Source: Tengunoibacter tsumagoiensis (GTDB lineage: Bacteria; Chloroflexota; Ktedonobacteria; Ktedonobacterales; Ktedonobacteraceae). From it: a stretch of DNA of 64,000 bases. The stretch spans positions 1,612,001 to 1,676,000 of the forward strand of contig NZ_BIFR01000002.1 in NCBI RefSeq assembly GCF_003967535.1, read 5' to 3'. How positions within the stretch are numbered: the first letter of the stretch is position 1; each line of letters opens with the position of its first letter. The notes beneath the pieces are model-generated. The model made no database searches, was not told the origin of the DNA, and saw only the letters and a list, made by a program, of their open reading frames with translations. A program made the translations under genes and the position numbers. Below are positions 31,701 to 39,149 of this stretch, piece after piece.

Positions 31701-33365
31701 CTCTACCTCCTTGATCGCTATCTTCAACCAGTCCCTATGGGGGTCATTGGAGAGATCTATCTCGGAGGCAGCGGACTGGCTCGTGGTTATCAGCACCAGC
31801 CAGAGCTTACAGCCGCAAGCTTCATCCCAGATCCATGGAGCTCCGAGGAGAGACCCGGGCTCTGCCTCTACAAAACGGGCGATCTGGCCCGCTATCATAC
31901 GGATGGGTCGCTCGAATATCTTGGGCGCAGCGATCAACAGATCAAAGTCCATGGCTTCCGCATCGAACCCGCAGAGATTGAGGCTTTGCTCGAGCAACAT
32001 CCAGCCATCGCTCAGGCGATCGTAGTCGCGCAAACCTATGCAGAGCATGAGAAGCGTTTAGTGGCCTATCTTATCGCCAGAGCAGGGTCCAGTTGCACCT
32101 CCACGCAATTGCGCTCATATCTGGCTAGATCACTGCCAGACTATATGCATCCAACAACATTTCTCTGGCTACAAGCCTTCCCTCTTACACCTAATGGCAA
32201 ACTCGATCGTAAACAATTAAGTCAGCACAATGGCAAACAGTATGAGGAGGAAGGAAGGATTCCGGCACGCGATGCTCTGGAATGGCAGCTCGTTCAGATC
32301 TGGCAAGAGGTATTAGCCACCCGACCAATTGGCATCAATGAGAATTTCTTTGCTCGCGGTGGTAACTCTTTTTCCGCCGTTCGCTTGATGAACCGTATTC
32401 GCCAGCAATATAGCTATGAACTTCCGCTCTCGCTGCTCTTTCAGGAAGCAACTATCGAGCAGCTCGCCGCCATACTCCGTCAGGAAAAAGGGGAAACAGA
32501 GCTGACGCCGCTCGTTCCCATCCAGGCAGGGGGCAGCAAACGACCGTTCTTCTGTATCCACCCGGGCGGCGGTGGAGTGCTCTGCTACCGTGAGCTGGCT
32601 GAAGTTCTGGGAGAGGAGCAACCATTCTATGGTCTTGAAGATCTGCGTCAGTATCAAGAGACCATTGATGAAAGAGCAACCATTGAAGATCTTGCAACCA
32701 CCTATGTGAGGGCAGTTCAGCTTCAACAGCCAGCGGGTCCCTATCTGCTCGGTGGCTGGTCCTTTGGAGGCATCGTGGCATTTGAAATGGCTCAACAGTT
32801 GCAGAAACAGGGAGAAAAAGTGGCCTTACTTGCTCTCTTTGATTCCCAGATACCAGACGCTCAACTCTTACCGCTGGATGAAAGTGGTGAGCTGCTCCAC
32901 TTTGCCCACGAACAGGCTCGCTCCGAAGGGAAAGCGTTCTCGCTTACTGAGAGCGAGCTGAAGCAACTTGCTCCTGCTGAACGCATTCCAGCTATCCTTC
33001 ACCAGATTGAGCAGGCTCGGCTCGACTTGCCAGAGATAAGCCTCCCCTGGCTTGAGCGCTTCTTAAGACTGGCAAAAGTGGGCAGAGCCATGCTTCAATC
33101 CTATCAGCCACAGCACTATGCAGGTCCACTTATTCTCTTCCTGGCACAGGAGCGGGCTCATCAAACAGCTGCTGATCGGATCGCTGCACAATGGCAAGCG
33201 CTCGCTATTGATCCCATCAAGATCTACAGCACACCTGGCACACACGATACAATGATCGTTCAGCCACATGTCGATTACCTGGGGCGCAATCTGGCAGAGG
33301 CAATAGCGCGATCGTTAGAGAGCGAGGAGGAAAAAGGCGATCCTGCAATGATGCATTTCAGCTAA
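22746..33365 (+). CDS. Three-module NRPS with thioesterase (C-A-T-C-A-T-C-A-T-TE)
   Basis: The 3539-residue protein reads: C1 60-490, A1 515-1030, T1 about 1070 (LGGDSIRSL), C2 1130-1560, A2 1590-2095, T2 about 2142 (LGGDSLLATQ), C3 2210-2640, A3 2670-3165, T3 about 3202 (RGGNSFSAVRL), TE 3255-3530 with GWSFGG and a GTHDTM histidine. Pocket residues aligned to GrsA are D-F-W-N-I-G-M-V-H-K for A1, the classic Thr code; D-L-T-K-V-G-E-V-G-K for A2, an Asn-type code; and D-M-P-Q-I-G-Y-V-W-K for A3, unassigned. C1 carries HHSITDE, with Glu for Gly; C2 (HHALLDG) and C3 (HHCIADG) are canonical. C2 begins with YPLTLLQQGML, a subtype different from C1 and C3. As it carries the TE it is the last protein of its line. 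The start at 22746 overlaps the upstream stop by 8 bp. Confidence 0.94.
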   Translation: MVDTSNRASFTPNPQQQKSSLSEKLALLEYLLQEQEIERTPAAPVFEARPATTPLCASSSQQRFWFLDQLYPGSALYTVISAHHLHDQIESRFLQQSIDCLVERYEILRTLFISAPDGRCQPLVLPTLSVPLLCKDLRQLSPSVQQYQFSTFMKAQTQHPFELSQGPLLRCSLLQIADDEYVFILAMHHSITDEWSIQLFLRELMLCYEAYRTQRAPDSVGRQIFQYSDFAYWQQQWLASPALQELLTTWRKEYLGEASQQDAFPYLELPTDYPRATTSSIHGAIRSRLLPSALVSQLKTESLNQNMTLPTFFLAAFFLLLQRYTRQEDLVLGMPITGRTRVEFETMPGCFVNTLVVRCRLTQDLFWREWLEQVQQAMLTAYNYQELPFEKIIESLSLERSLQQHPLFQVLFSYQNPVPIQQDMQHREVRSLPVDTGTAKFDLSLFVYETASELRVAFEYKTDLFASATIDRMLTAFLHLLQECVSQPGLRCRELSLQHAQQVQHSAPPREDQSCTSLSELFEQQVKRDPEAIALRYVNQQLSYRQLNQAANQLARQLQKLNVGPEMLIAVYLERSCEFVIAQLAILKVGAAYLPLDPVNPPERLMFMLNESRSPLLLTQSSLYETIAEYHGTIVSIDQLAREQDESSEANDNLALSLNPQQLAYVIYTSGSTGQPKGIEVEHQQVIELLAATQSYFQFTSQDVWTLFHSFAFDFSVWELWGALSTGGKCVIVPPSTGRSPTEFWTLICNEQVSVLNQTPTAFQRLLQSEEVTNELAKSSLRWIIFGGERLDFASLLPWLTHNQGQLTQLVNMYGITETTVHVTLHPIDEQEIHHPVGSILGSELAHEQLYLLDEQLCPVPDGVAGEIYVGGRGVARGYLHQPALTATRFIPHPFSTEPGARLYKSGDRARRLASGELIYLGRTDQQIKLRGFRIELAEIAHTLQLHPEIQKAVVLLDRTQKTNEQIVAYLIPRQEEASEQLTHHALRQYMQERLPDYMNPVHYFWVEHLPLTANGKLDAQALLQLPQTLTALKSGTVYSPPRTAVERLLTTIWEQGLARSPIGIHDNFFALGGDSIRSLDVIARMKRQGLYCSLPQLFHYQTIAELADHISLAEQPAPAVVLPFSLLEADDYVGLPVTSTDAYPLTLLQQGMLYHMDWTPERPLYQNVFSLHLQGPLHYPTFLIAIQTIVDHHAILRTTFDLTTYSRPLQIVHAQAVLPCPLTDLSHLAFEEQEKQLATFLRAEESRPFNLTDPPLLRFHVHVRSDQTFQLTMTEHHALLDGWSLHLLLAELFSTYFLLLQGKALPPRSAEVPAFRDYVAREQAILLDPAYRDYWYHKLTHTHTQPLLPTSIPGSDGRFYYATHLFTPEEKAGLRQSGLTVGAPLKSVLLAIHCKVMSLLSGSTEIITGLTCEGRPEEIGGTQTCGLFLNVVPFCLSLRQSTWKQLIQTTFAEECELLPFRQYPLAAIQKEHPLVLDTLFTYLHFHALTPLKQAHNFTILETRRHEQTNFALNASFSLDPFTDELSLLLDVDTTRISPALADTLLTCYQQVITSMLRNPEADTRQCFLPSQDYQDLLIDWNMTAQSYPADACLHELFTAQAKRTPEACAIHSAQGTITYRELDEQSNQLAHLLRQYHDVGPETPVGLYLARKPALVVGLLGILKAGGAYVPLDPAYPRERCRWIFQHAQVKLIITQSELTSELADSSCPYLCIDSQHSELSRQSRAALASNTTAMTGQHLAYIIFTSGSTGDPKGVMISHQSLINYVFWSIEAYGVSHKAGAPVHTSPGFDLTVTSLFPPLITGKTLFFLSEQESSTELQQLLSTTELSPIKMTPAHLQQWQHLLIEQEELPPIEAQTLVIGGEALYAEQLAWWRHLASAAPLRWINEYGPTEATVGCCVYELPLSFPQEGSVPIGRPIANTRLYVLDAFLHPVPRGFPGELYISGAGLARGYQQAPEWTAERFLPDPFQLEPGQRMYQTGDRVRFLPDGTLEYLGRLDEQVKWHGFRIELREIQLALTQAAIVQECCVLMRKTSNGEPQIAAYLVPQPDAVVSVNGLRDFLATRLPYFMVPGLFFVVEALPVTVHGKVDHAALLQISEEHLLRTEQTIRPQTFLQIKLAEIWQRTLSIESIGIHDHFFALGGDSLLATQVIARMRSELQITVPLRILFEQPTITQLATSIEARQAATEEADPLTDSHIPRRSNDGPAPLSFSQQRLWFLDQLQPLSTTYTIFEALRLEGALNPRLLIQSFEAVIQRHESLRTRFQVQDEQPVQIILPSQSFDLQEIDLSLHASAEEELQRIAREESQQPFHLATGPLLRGRLLYLQPHTAVLLVSIHHCIADGWSLQILWREVALHYQAFLQQEQPQIAALPLQYRDFAIWQQQWQQSAHFERQLAYWRHQLAGAPPLLALPTDHPRPPIQTTEGAELNLIINPDVTAQLKKLCQQEHCTLFMLLLSAWNIVLHRYSGQDDLLIGTTIAGRTHSELEPLIGYFANTVVLRTDLGGDPTCQELLQRVKEVALAAYAHQEMPFEKVVEALQPVRNLSYNPIFQVLFVFQNLPPYTQQFADITVHPTTLAAKQTARFDLALALEEQDSVLIGTLEYQTALFEEVTMRRMLAHFQTILSALATNLTQSIHQLPMLTPPELALALQQQEQSDDIRPAEYLPHRFIEQARRTPHAQALITTQGTLTYQELDQQSNQVAHLLLNKGVGADVPVGICLPRDCRLIIGLLGILKAGGAYVPIDPDYPIERQQWILQHAQISLLLTHTQPPFALEQRVEVLIIDDDHSEYQHQPLLLVPPSLHGQQLAYSIYTSGSTGRPKGVMITHDAVRNILSYMQHKHQICEQDTIAALASFAFDMSIPELFLPLISGARLLLIEQTIARDGQRLHSVLQEHHATLMQATPTTWQMLLQLGLPLPSLHTMISGAEALPQEVATQLLHSRGAEVAFYNYYGPTETTVWSAAQQITAHYPSVRIGQPIAHTRLYLLDRYLQPVPMGVIGEIYLGGSGLARGYQHQPELTAASFIPDPWSSEERPGLCLYKTGDLARYHTDGSLEYLGRSDQQIKVHGFRIEPAEIEALLEQHPAIAQAIVVAQTYAEHEKRLVAYLIARAGSSCTSTQLRSYLARSLPDYMHPTTFLWLQAFPLTPNGKLDRKQLSQHNGKQYEEEGRIPARDALEWQLVQIWQEVLATRPIGINENFFARGGNSFSAVRLMNRIRQQYSYELPLSLLFQEATIEQLAAILRQEKGETELTPLVPIQAGGSKRPFFCIHPGGGGVLCYRELAEVLGEEQPFYGLEDLRQYQETIDERATIEDLATTYVRAVQLQQPAGPYLLGGWSFGGIVAFEMAQQLQKQGEKVALLALFDSQIPDAQLLPLDESGELLHFAHEQARSEGKAFSLTESELKQLAPAERIPAILHQIEQARLDLPEISLPWLERFLRLAKVGRAMLQSYQPQHYAGPLILFLAQERAHQTAADRIAAQWQALAIDPIKIYSTPGTHDTMIVQPHVDYLGRNLAEAIARSLESEEEKGDPAMMHFS

Positions 33366-33474
33366 ATGATCAAAAAGAAAGAAGAAGTAAGACAGGACTT
33401 GAAATTCTTGCAGGTCCTCTCATAGAAAAGATACCGCCAATAACAGCGGATCGAGAAAAGGATGGTTATAGCAT

Positions 33475-34221
33475 ATGTCTCACTTTTTTTCTACACGAAG
33501 TTGGATTGTACGCTCAAACACTCAGACACAGGCACAAATGCGGCTCTTCTGCTTTCCCTTTGCGGGCGGAGGAGCTTCCACGTATCAGAGCTGGCAACGC
33601 TACCTGCCCGAAAAAGTTGAGATCTGTGCGGTGCAATTGCCTGGACGAGAGAATCGTATGCGGGAGAAGCCCTATCAGGAGATTACTCCTCTCGTTGAAG
33701 CGTTGAAACAGGAACTGAACCCTTATCTCGATCTCCCGTTTGCCTTTTTTGGGCATAGTCTGGGTGCGCTTATCAGCTTTGAATTAGCTCGTCATCTGCG
33801 CAGAGACCATCAGATAGAGCCACAACACCTGTTTTTATCTGCCTGTCGGGCCCCACAATTCTTCGCAGATATTGCACCATTACATGCTCTTCCACAACCA
33901 GCATTAATTGCAGAGCTCCGCCGCCTTGAGGGCACTCCAGAGGATGTGCTACAAAATCAGGATCTTATGCGCATGATCGTTCCTATGCTCCGAGCAGATT
34001 TTTCTGTGTTTGAAAACTATCTTTATTATCCTGAAGAACCGCTTTCTTGCCCCATTACGGCCTTTGCTGGCCAGCAGGATCAACGTGCTCCAGCAGAGAT
34101 GGTTGCCTGGTGGAGAGAGCAAACAACCAGCAAATTTACGATGCATACGTTACCAGGAAAGCATTTTTTCATTAATGAAGCTCGAGAATCCTTGCTCGCA
34201 TTAGTACGAGCAGACTTATAG
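33475..34221 (+). CDS. Type II thioesterase
   Basis: This 248-residue alpha/beta hydrolase has FCFPFAGGGASTYQSW near the start, the nucleophile elbow FFGHSLGALISFELARHL, and a C-terminal HFFINE histidine, the standard layout of GrsT/SrfD-type editing thioesterases. These clear wrongly primed or stalled carrier domains in NRPS lines. It lies 109 bp after the NRPS with the terminal TE, in the same direction, and before the phosphopantetheinyl transferase gene. Catalytic Ser, Asp and His all appear present. An AAAGGA ribosome site lies about 11 bases before the ATG. Confidence 0.93.
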   Translation: MSHFFSTRSWIVRSNTQTQAQMRLFCFPFAGGGASTYQSWQRYLPEKVEICAVQLPGRENRMREKPYQEITPLVEALKQELNPYLDLPFAFFGHSLGALISFELARHLRRDHQIEPQHLFLSACRAPQFFADIAPLHALPQPALIAELRRLEGTPEDVLQNQDLMRMIVPMLRADFSVFENYLYYPEEPLSCPITAFAGQQDQRAPAEMVAWWREQTTSKFTMHTLPGKHFFINEARESLLALVRADL

Positions 34222-34297
34222 ACTCTGAAACAGGAAGACAGACAGATAGCTTATTGAGACGAGCAGCCTTACAGGCTCTGAAATAGGAAGACAGACA
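34206..34297 (+). repeat. Imperfect 39-bp direct duplication across the thioesterase stop codon
   Basis: The stretch 34206-34244 recurs at 34259-34297 with about five differences, an offset of 53 bp. The first copy contains the stop codon of the type II thioesterase; both end in AGGAAGACAGACA. It is probably a slipped duplication that lengthened the spacer before the phosphopantetheinyl transferase gene. Confidence 0.75.
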
Positions 34298-34312
34298 TTG
34301 GGATAAAATAAG

Positions 34313-35071
34313 ATGATTACAAATACACGAGTTGATCAGATTCTCAAGAGGCCTTATGCCAATCAGATCCACATCTGGTATGCCGAGCTTCAACAACCAG
34401 ATGAATACTATGTTCAGCTAGAAAAGACCCTTTCTCATGATGAGCAGAAGCGGGCCTCGCTTTTTTACTTCGATCACGATCGGAGGCGTTTCGTCACAAG
34501 TCGAGCTATTTTGCGTACCATCCTGGGACACTATCTGGAGATAGCAGCCGAGGAGTGTCGGTTTGTCTATCAAAAATATGGGCGTCCTGAACTTGATCCT
34601 CTTCATCATAGCTCGCTTCGCTTTAACGTGTCTCATTCGTATGAACTGGCCATTTATGCTTTTAGCGATGCCTGGACGGTTGGCATTGATATTGAATATG
34701 TTCGTCTGCTGGCGGATATGGAGCAACTGGCGAAACGCTGTTTTTCGGCACGCGAATATAGCTTCTTTCTCACATTACCTGAGGAGCAGAGACAAGAAGC
34801 TTTTTTCCGTTACTGGACCTTCAAAGAAGCAACCGTCAAAGCTCTGGGCGATGGGCTGAGATATTCGCTCGAACGCATTGATGTTGGTGCACTCCCAGAT
34901 GATCAAGAGAGCAGCATTCTGCTTGCGCTCCCTAACGAGACCGAGCTGCGTTCGCTCTGGCGGCTGCACCCTTTACGTCCATCACAGGGCTACAAAGCAA
35001 CGATAGCGCTAGCCGAGCGTCGGGGCGTTCAGCCACAGGATCTGATTCGTGTCTGGAATGAACCCTTCTAA
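34313..35071 (+). CDS. 4'-phosphopantetheinyl transferase, Sfp type
   Basis: The 252-residue protein carries the Sfp-type signatures RFNVSHSYELAIYAF, VGIDIEYVR (magnesium-binding Asp and Glu) and FRYWTFKEATVKALGDGL (the W-x-x-K-E-A motif). The size fits the roughly 230-250-residue Sfp group that activates NRPS carrier domains. It should convert the apo carrier domains of the NRPSs and of the free ACP to holo form. It is the last plus-strand gene of the NRPS block and converges with the ABC exporter pair. Confidence 0.93.
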   Translation: MITNTRVDQILKRPYANQIHIWYAELQQPDEYYVQLEKTLSHDEQKRASLFYFDHDRRRFVTSRAILRTILGHYLEIAAEECRFVYQKYGRPELDPLHHSSLRFNVSHSYELAIYAFSDAWTVGIDIEYVRLLADMEQLAKRCFSAREYSFFLTLPEEQRQEAFFRYWTFKEATVKALGDGLRYSLERIDVGALPDDQESSILLALPNETELRSLWRLHPLRPSQGYKATIALAERRGVQPQDLIRVWNEPF

Positions 35072-35172
35072 ACTCAACCTATAAAGTGGATCTGGCCCGG
35101 TACACAAAGTTTCGGATGCCTACTAAACCATCTGCAATGAGACACTGCTGTCTCAGGAATTCATACAAGCTC

Positions 35173-35224
35173 AAAGAAGCTCATCCGGCAATCGATGCTT
35201 CGCAAATGCCGAATCAGCTTCTTT
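35173..35224. terminator. Hairpin between convergent transferase and ABC genes
   Basis: A 9-bp outer stem (35173-35181 with 35216-35224) and an inner CGGCA/TGCCG stem are separated by symmetric 4-nt internal loops. The hairpin lies between two converging genes, as expected of a bidirectional terminator. No strong T-run flanks it. Confidence 0.5.
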
Positions 35225-35241
35225 AGACCACATGTCTTCTA

Positions 35242-37002
35242 TTACAGCACCTCACCTTGCCAGAGATGCTGCATCTCGCTGCACTTTCTCAAGAGCTCGT
35301 CCAATCTCCCTTCTGCCTCAATCTTTCCTTCTTTAAGCACAATAATATGGTCCGCATGGCGCAAGACCTCCTGATTATGAGAGACAGCCAAACACGTCTC
35401 TCCTCGAGCAAAGAGACGTTCCCAGAGGAGTTGCTCGGTCTGGCGATCCAGTGCGCTGGAGAGATCATCGAAAATCAACAGTTCAGGAGTACGTACAAAC
35501 ATACGAGCAGCCGCACTGCGCTGTACCTGCCCACCAGAGAGCCGGACGCCTCGGGCTCCAATCATGGTATCAACGCCCTCAGCCAGCGCATTAATATCTT
35601 GCTCCATCACGGCCTGAAAGAATGCCTGCTCCAGATCAACCTGTTCCGGCTTAAGACCCAAAAGAACATTCTCCTTAAGCGTCAGGCTAAAGAGTCGCGG
35701 AACCTGTGCTGTATAGGCACAGCGAGGAGGCACAAAAAAACTGGCGGGCTCAGTGATCTCTGTTCCATTCCAGAAGATGCGGCCTGTCTCCAGAGGTAAA
35801 AGTCCAAGGAGTGCTTTGATGGCCGTTGTCTTCCCTGAGCCAATGCGCCCGGTAATCACCGTAAACGAGCCCCGTTTCAGGTGCAAGCGAATATGTTCAA
35901 TGCCACGGCCCGAAGAGGGGTAGCGATAGGTAAGATCATGAACGATAAGCTCGGTCAGATCCTCCCCTTTTTCATACCGTGGAACTTCAGGTAAAGCTCC
36001 CCGTGTATAAAGAGAGTGATGGGCGACCAGACTGGTTGCAGAGGTGGTTGGAAGTACTGCAAACAAACGCTGCGTTGAGAGAGGAGCAAGTTGCAAGGCT
36101 GTAAGAAGACGTCCAATCCGACGTGGGAGCTGCAGGAGCCAATCGAGATAGATCACAAACAGCGTAAAATCTCCAATGCTAAATGTATGAGCATGAATAG
36201 CCTGAGCCGTAAGGAGAATGACGATCCCCCTGCTAAGATTGGTGATATTTCCACTAAAAGAAACCAGCAGGTTGCTCACAATCTCCTCTTTGAGCATTGT
36301 TCGACGGCGTTGCTCATTCAGAGTTGCCAGGTGCTGAACCATCCGCTCCTCGGCTGATGCTACCTTTATGGCCTGTACGATGCTATATATTTCTCCTAGA
36401 AACCCCAGTGCCTCGCTAGAGGTTTCGCGCGTCTTCTGTCGATAAGGCTCCAGGTGCGCTCGCATGCGATGGATAATGGCAACTAGAGCAATCAGAGGGA
36501 TAACAGTAGCCAGAGTTATCAGCAAATTAATCTTGATCATTATGATCACGGCAATCACGGCAAAGACGAGTTCACCAAAAAGCCGATACCACTCATTAAT
36601 CACATCATCAGTGGCTTTCGTCACATCATCCTCAAAACGACTGATCAGATCGCCAGAAGCCTCTCCATTCTCTACAACGGGAGGATCTTTCAAAAGCGCA
36701 GAAAAGAAATTGCTGCGCACCAGATCCTTCATGGTCATCATCCAATACTCATGACTGAGGAACCAGGTCGTCGTTACCAGCTGAGCTCCGATCTCTGATG
36801 CGAGCAATAAAGCGCCCAGGCTCCAGATAGTAAGGCCAAGAAGAGTCGTTTTTGCGCTTAATTGGTCGAAGATAGCACGCGTTAATTGTCCTGATAGAAG
36901 CGGAATACAACTGGTCAGGACCCATAAGAGCGCTGTCAATAGACCTGAACCTGGTCGATAACGAACCAGCTTACCTAAATCAAGGAAACGAGTAGTCATC
37001 AT
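35242..37002 (-). CDS. ABC exporter half-transporter with degenerate Walker B
   Basis: The 586-residue protein has an N-terminal six-helix exporter domain and a C-terminal ATPase: Walker A GRIGSGKTT, signature RLSGGQVQRSAAAR, Walker B LLIFDDLSSALD, switch His in LAVSHNQ. The residue after the Walker B Asp is Asp instead of the catalytic Glu, so this half should hydrolyse ATP poorly. Its start overlaps the stop of the partner gene upstream by four bases. With that partner it would form an asymmetric heterodimeric exporter. Its position beside the NRPS block suggests export of, or resistance to, the peptide. Confidence 0.9.
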   Translation of the reverse strand: MMTTRFLDLGKLVRYRPGSGLLTALLWVLTSCIPLLSGQLTRAIFDQLSAKTTLLGLTIWSLGALLLASEIGAQLVTTTWFLSHEYWMMTMKDLVRSNFFSALLKDPPVVENGEASGDLISRFEDDVTKATDDVINEWYRLFGELVFAVIAVIIMIKINLLITLATVIPLIALVAIIHRMRAHLEPYRQKTRETSSEALGFLGEIYSIVQAIKVASAEERMVQHLATLNEQRRRTMLKEEIVSNLLVSFSGNITNLSRGIVILLTAQAIHAHTFSIGDFTLFVIYLDWLLQLPRRIGRLLTALQLAPLSTQRLFAVLPTTSATSLVAHHSLYTRGALPEVPRYEKGEDLTELIVHDLTYRYPSSGRGIEHIRLHLKRGSFTVITGRIGSGKTTAIKALLGLLPLETGRIFWNGTEITEPASFFVPPRCAYTAQVPRLFSLTLKENVLLGLKPEQVDLEQAFFQAVMEQDINALAEGVDTMIGARGVRLSGGQVQRSAAARMFVRTPELLIFDDLSSALDRQTEQLLWERLFARGETCLAVSHNQEVLRHADHIIVLKEGKIEAEGRLDELLRKCSEMQHLWQGEVL

Positions 37003-38744
37003 TCTTGCTCCTGACGTCCGGTTTGTAACAGACCATTCAATTGTGAGGTTGGGTCCTGTAGTAAGTTCTCACGCCGATCATATTCCACCATCTGCCCCTG
37101 CCTCAGGATGGCGATCTTATCAGCGCGATTGATGGTTGCAAGCCGATGCGCAATGATAATCCCAGTCCGTCCAACAAAGAGGTTCTTGATGGCAGTATCT
37201 AGAAAGAGTTCGGTTGCAGGGTCCAGGCGCGAAGAGGCTTCATCCAGGATGACGATAGAGGGATTTTGAAGGAAGACGCGAGCAAAGGCGAGCAGTTGTG
37301 CCTCACCTGCTGACAGCCCAATCCCAGTGCTGGTCGTAGTGGTCACAACAGTATCAAGCCCGTGTGGAAGCGCTTCATACCAGTCAGCCAGACCCACTTC
37401 AGACAGCACGTGCACAATCTGTTCATCTGGAATAGCGGTCTCAAAAAACGTTAGATTATCTCGCACACTTGCATGAAAGAGCTGTACATCCTGAGTGACC
37501 ATACCAATACGTTGCCGAAGAGCTGCAAGCTGCAAGGTCTGGATAGGACGGCCACCAACACAAATCGTCCCACTATCAACCTCATAGAGGCGAAAAAGGA
37601 GACGAGCCAGGGTCGTTTTGCCGCTTCCGGTCTGTCCCAGAAGGCCCAATATTTCGCCTGGCTTAATATCTAACGTGATCTGTTGCAAAGTGGGAACATC
37701 TGGATGATAGGCAAAGGAGACATCTGTGAACTGAACACTTAATGCTCCACCTGGGAGATCGTGCTCCAGACCATCACCAATGGTTGGAGGGATGGCAAAA
37801 AGCTCCTGAATACGCTCGAGACTTGCCCTGGCCTGACGCAGATCATCAATCTGCTCCATAATCGTTTGCAGGGGTGTAGACAGGAGTTGGGTATATGTAA
37901 CAACCAGGTAGACCACGCCAAGTGTAATTGTCCCCATCTGAAAAAGCGCAGCAGCGAGCAGAAACGCGCCAACGGAACCACCAATGAGTAAGAGATCTGT
38001 TCCACAAGACAGCCAGAGACTAAAACGGCGTGCAGACCAATCTTTCAGAAAAGCCATTCGTCGCAGATCATAAAAGAGGCGCATACTATACGCAATAGCG
38101 CCACTGGTACGCAGGTCAGCTACCCCTGATCCATATTCACCAATGAAACCATGGAGATTAGCCTTCGCCTGGCTTGCCTTCTTCCAGGCTAATGAGGTGG
38201 TATTCCGGGTACTCTGGATGACAAACAGACAGAGAGATGCATAGATGCTCATAGCCAGGCCCAGACGCCATTCCTCATGAAAAAGGACAGCCAGGACGCA
38301 GATTAAGACAAGCAAGCTCATAATAATTTGCAAGGTAAACAAAGAAAAGAGATTGGAGAGTGAGCTTACATCTTCGTCAGTCCGCTCAATGAGTTCTCCG
38401 GCTGCATGTGCAGCATGAAAAGAAAGGTCCAGGTGGATGCAATGGGAGGTCAGATCCAGGCGCATCTGATTTGTTGTCTGCCAGGCAAGATTACTACTGA
38501 CATAGGCACTCACAACCGTCAGACCTTGATTTAATAGCCCCATTCCTAGAAATAGAGCGGCCATGATCCATAATGATGAAAGCGACCTCCCACTGGTTGC
38601 ACTATCAATAAATGAACGTAAAATTTCTGGATTGCCAACCTGGATTCCCACGCTGCAAACCAACAACGCCGCCAGAAGAGCTACTGTTGGCCACTGTGGT
38701 CGTAGATACCGGACCACAAAAGAGAGAGTATGCATACGCACCAT
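36999..38744 (-). CDS. ABC exporter half-transporter, catalytically complete partner
   Basis: The 581-residue exporter half has six predicted membrane helices and an ATPase domain with Walker A GQTGSGKTTL, signature GLSAGEAQLLAFAR, Walker B IVILDEASSRLD with the catalytic Glu present, and switch His in IIIAHRL. It is the active half of the pair. The start was set at the ATG of MVRMHTLSF; a GTG eight codons upstream (38768) is possible but has no ribosome site. It leads the two-gene operon, starting 405 bp before the next gene on this strand ends. Confidence 0.9.
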   Translation of the reverse strand: MVRMHTLSFVVRYLRPQWPTVALLAALLVCSVGIQVGNPEILRSFIDSATSGRSLSSLWIMAALFLGMGLLNQGLTVVSAYVSSNLAWQTTNQMRLDLTSHCIHLDLSFHAAHAAGELIERTDEDVSSLSNLFSLFTLQIIMSLLVLICVLAVLFHEEWRLGLAMSIYASLCLFVIQSTRNTTSLAWKKASQAKANLHGFIGEYGSGVADLRTSGAIAYSMRLFYDLRRMAFLKDWSARRFSLWLSCGTDLLLIGGSVGAFLLAAALFQMGTITLGVVYLVVTYTQLLSTPLQTIMEQIDDLRQARASLERIQELFAIPPTIGDGLEHDLPGGALSVQFTDVSFAYHPDVPTLQQITLDIKPGEILGLLGQTGSGKTTLARLLFRLYEVDSGTICVGGRPIQTLQLAALRQRIGMVTQDVQLFHASVRDNLTFFETAIPDEQIVHVLSEVGLADWYEALPHGLDTVVTTTTSTGIGLSAGEAQLLAFARVFLQNPSIVILDEASSRLDPATELFLDTAIKNLFVGRTGIIIAHRLATINRADKIAILRQGQMVEYDRRENLLQDPTSQLNGLLQTGRQEQE

Positions 38745-39149
38745 AGATGATTTTTTACTCCTTCTCACGTATTTCGGGATAAAAATCCTTTGGGGACAAG
38801 ATGCATGGCATACGTCATTGCCATCATCACATGCCTGAAAAATGAAACGATACAGCGCAGTGCTATCTGAAGGAGGTAAAAGAAGAGAAGACGCACAGAA
38901 AAAACCCTCAGACAGCCAGATACGCTGTCATAAGGGTTTGCATGATGCAAAACAGAACACAAAGCTATGCAGAAACAAGTTTATCCAGTTATGGACTTCT
39001 TATGCACTTGTGACCTCTGCATAGCCCAAAGACAGCGGTACTAGTAACCTGCCTTTGGGCCATGTTGGCTGCGTCTTCCAATCATGATGCTTCTTATTCT
39101 TTCTGCATTTTGAGGTATTCAGGTATAAAAAAATTATAGCATATATTCT
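38745..39149. other. Gene-free stretch rich in inverted repeats
   Basis: No gene is supported here. Three inverted repeats are visible: 38902-38939 (AAACCCT and GACAGC pairing with GCTGTC and AGGGTTT, with a T-run on the minus strand), 38964-38973 with 39016-39025 (a 10-bp perfect match, 42 nt apart), and 39024-39035 with 39049-39060 (12 bp, one mismatch). The first is a plausible terminator for the minus-strand membrane-protein gene at 39150-39599. The ABC operon promoter should also lie here. Confidence 0.5.
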
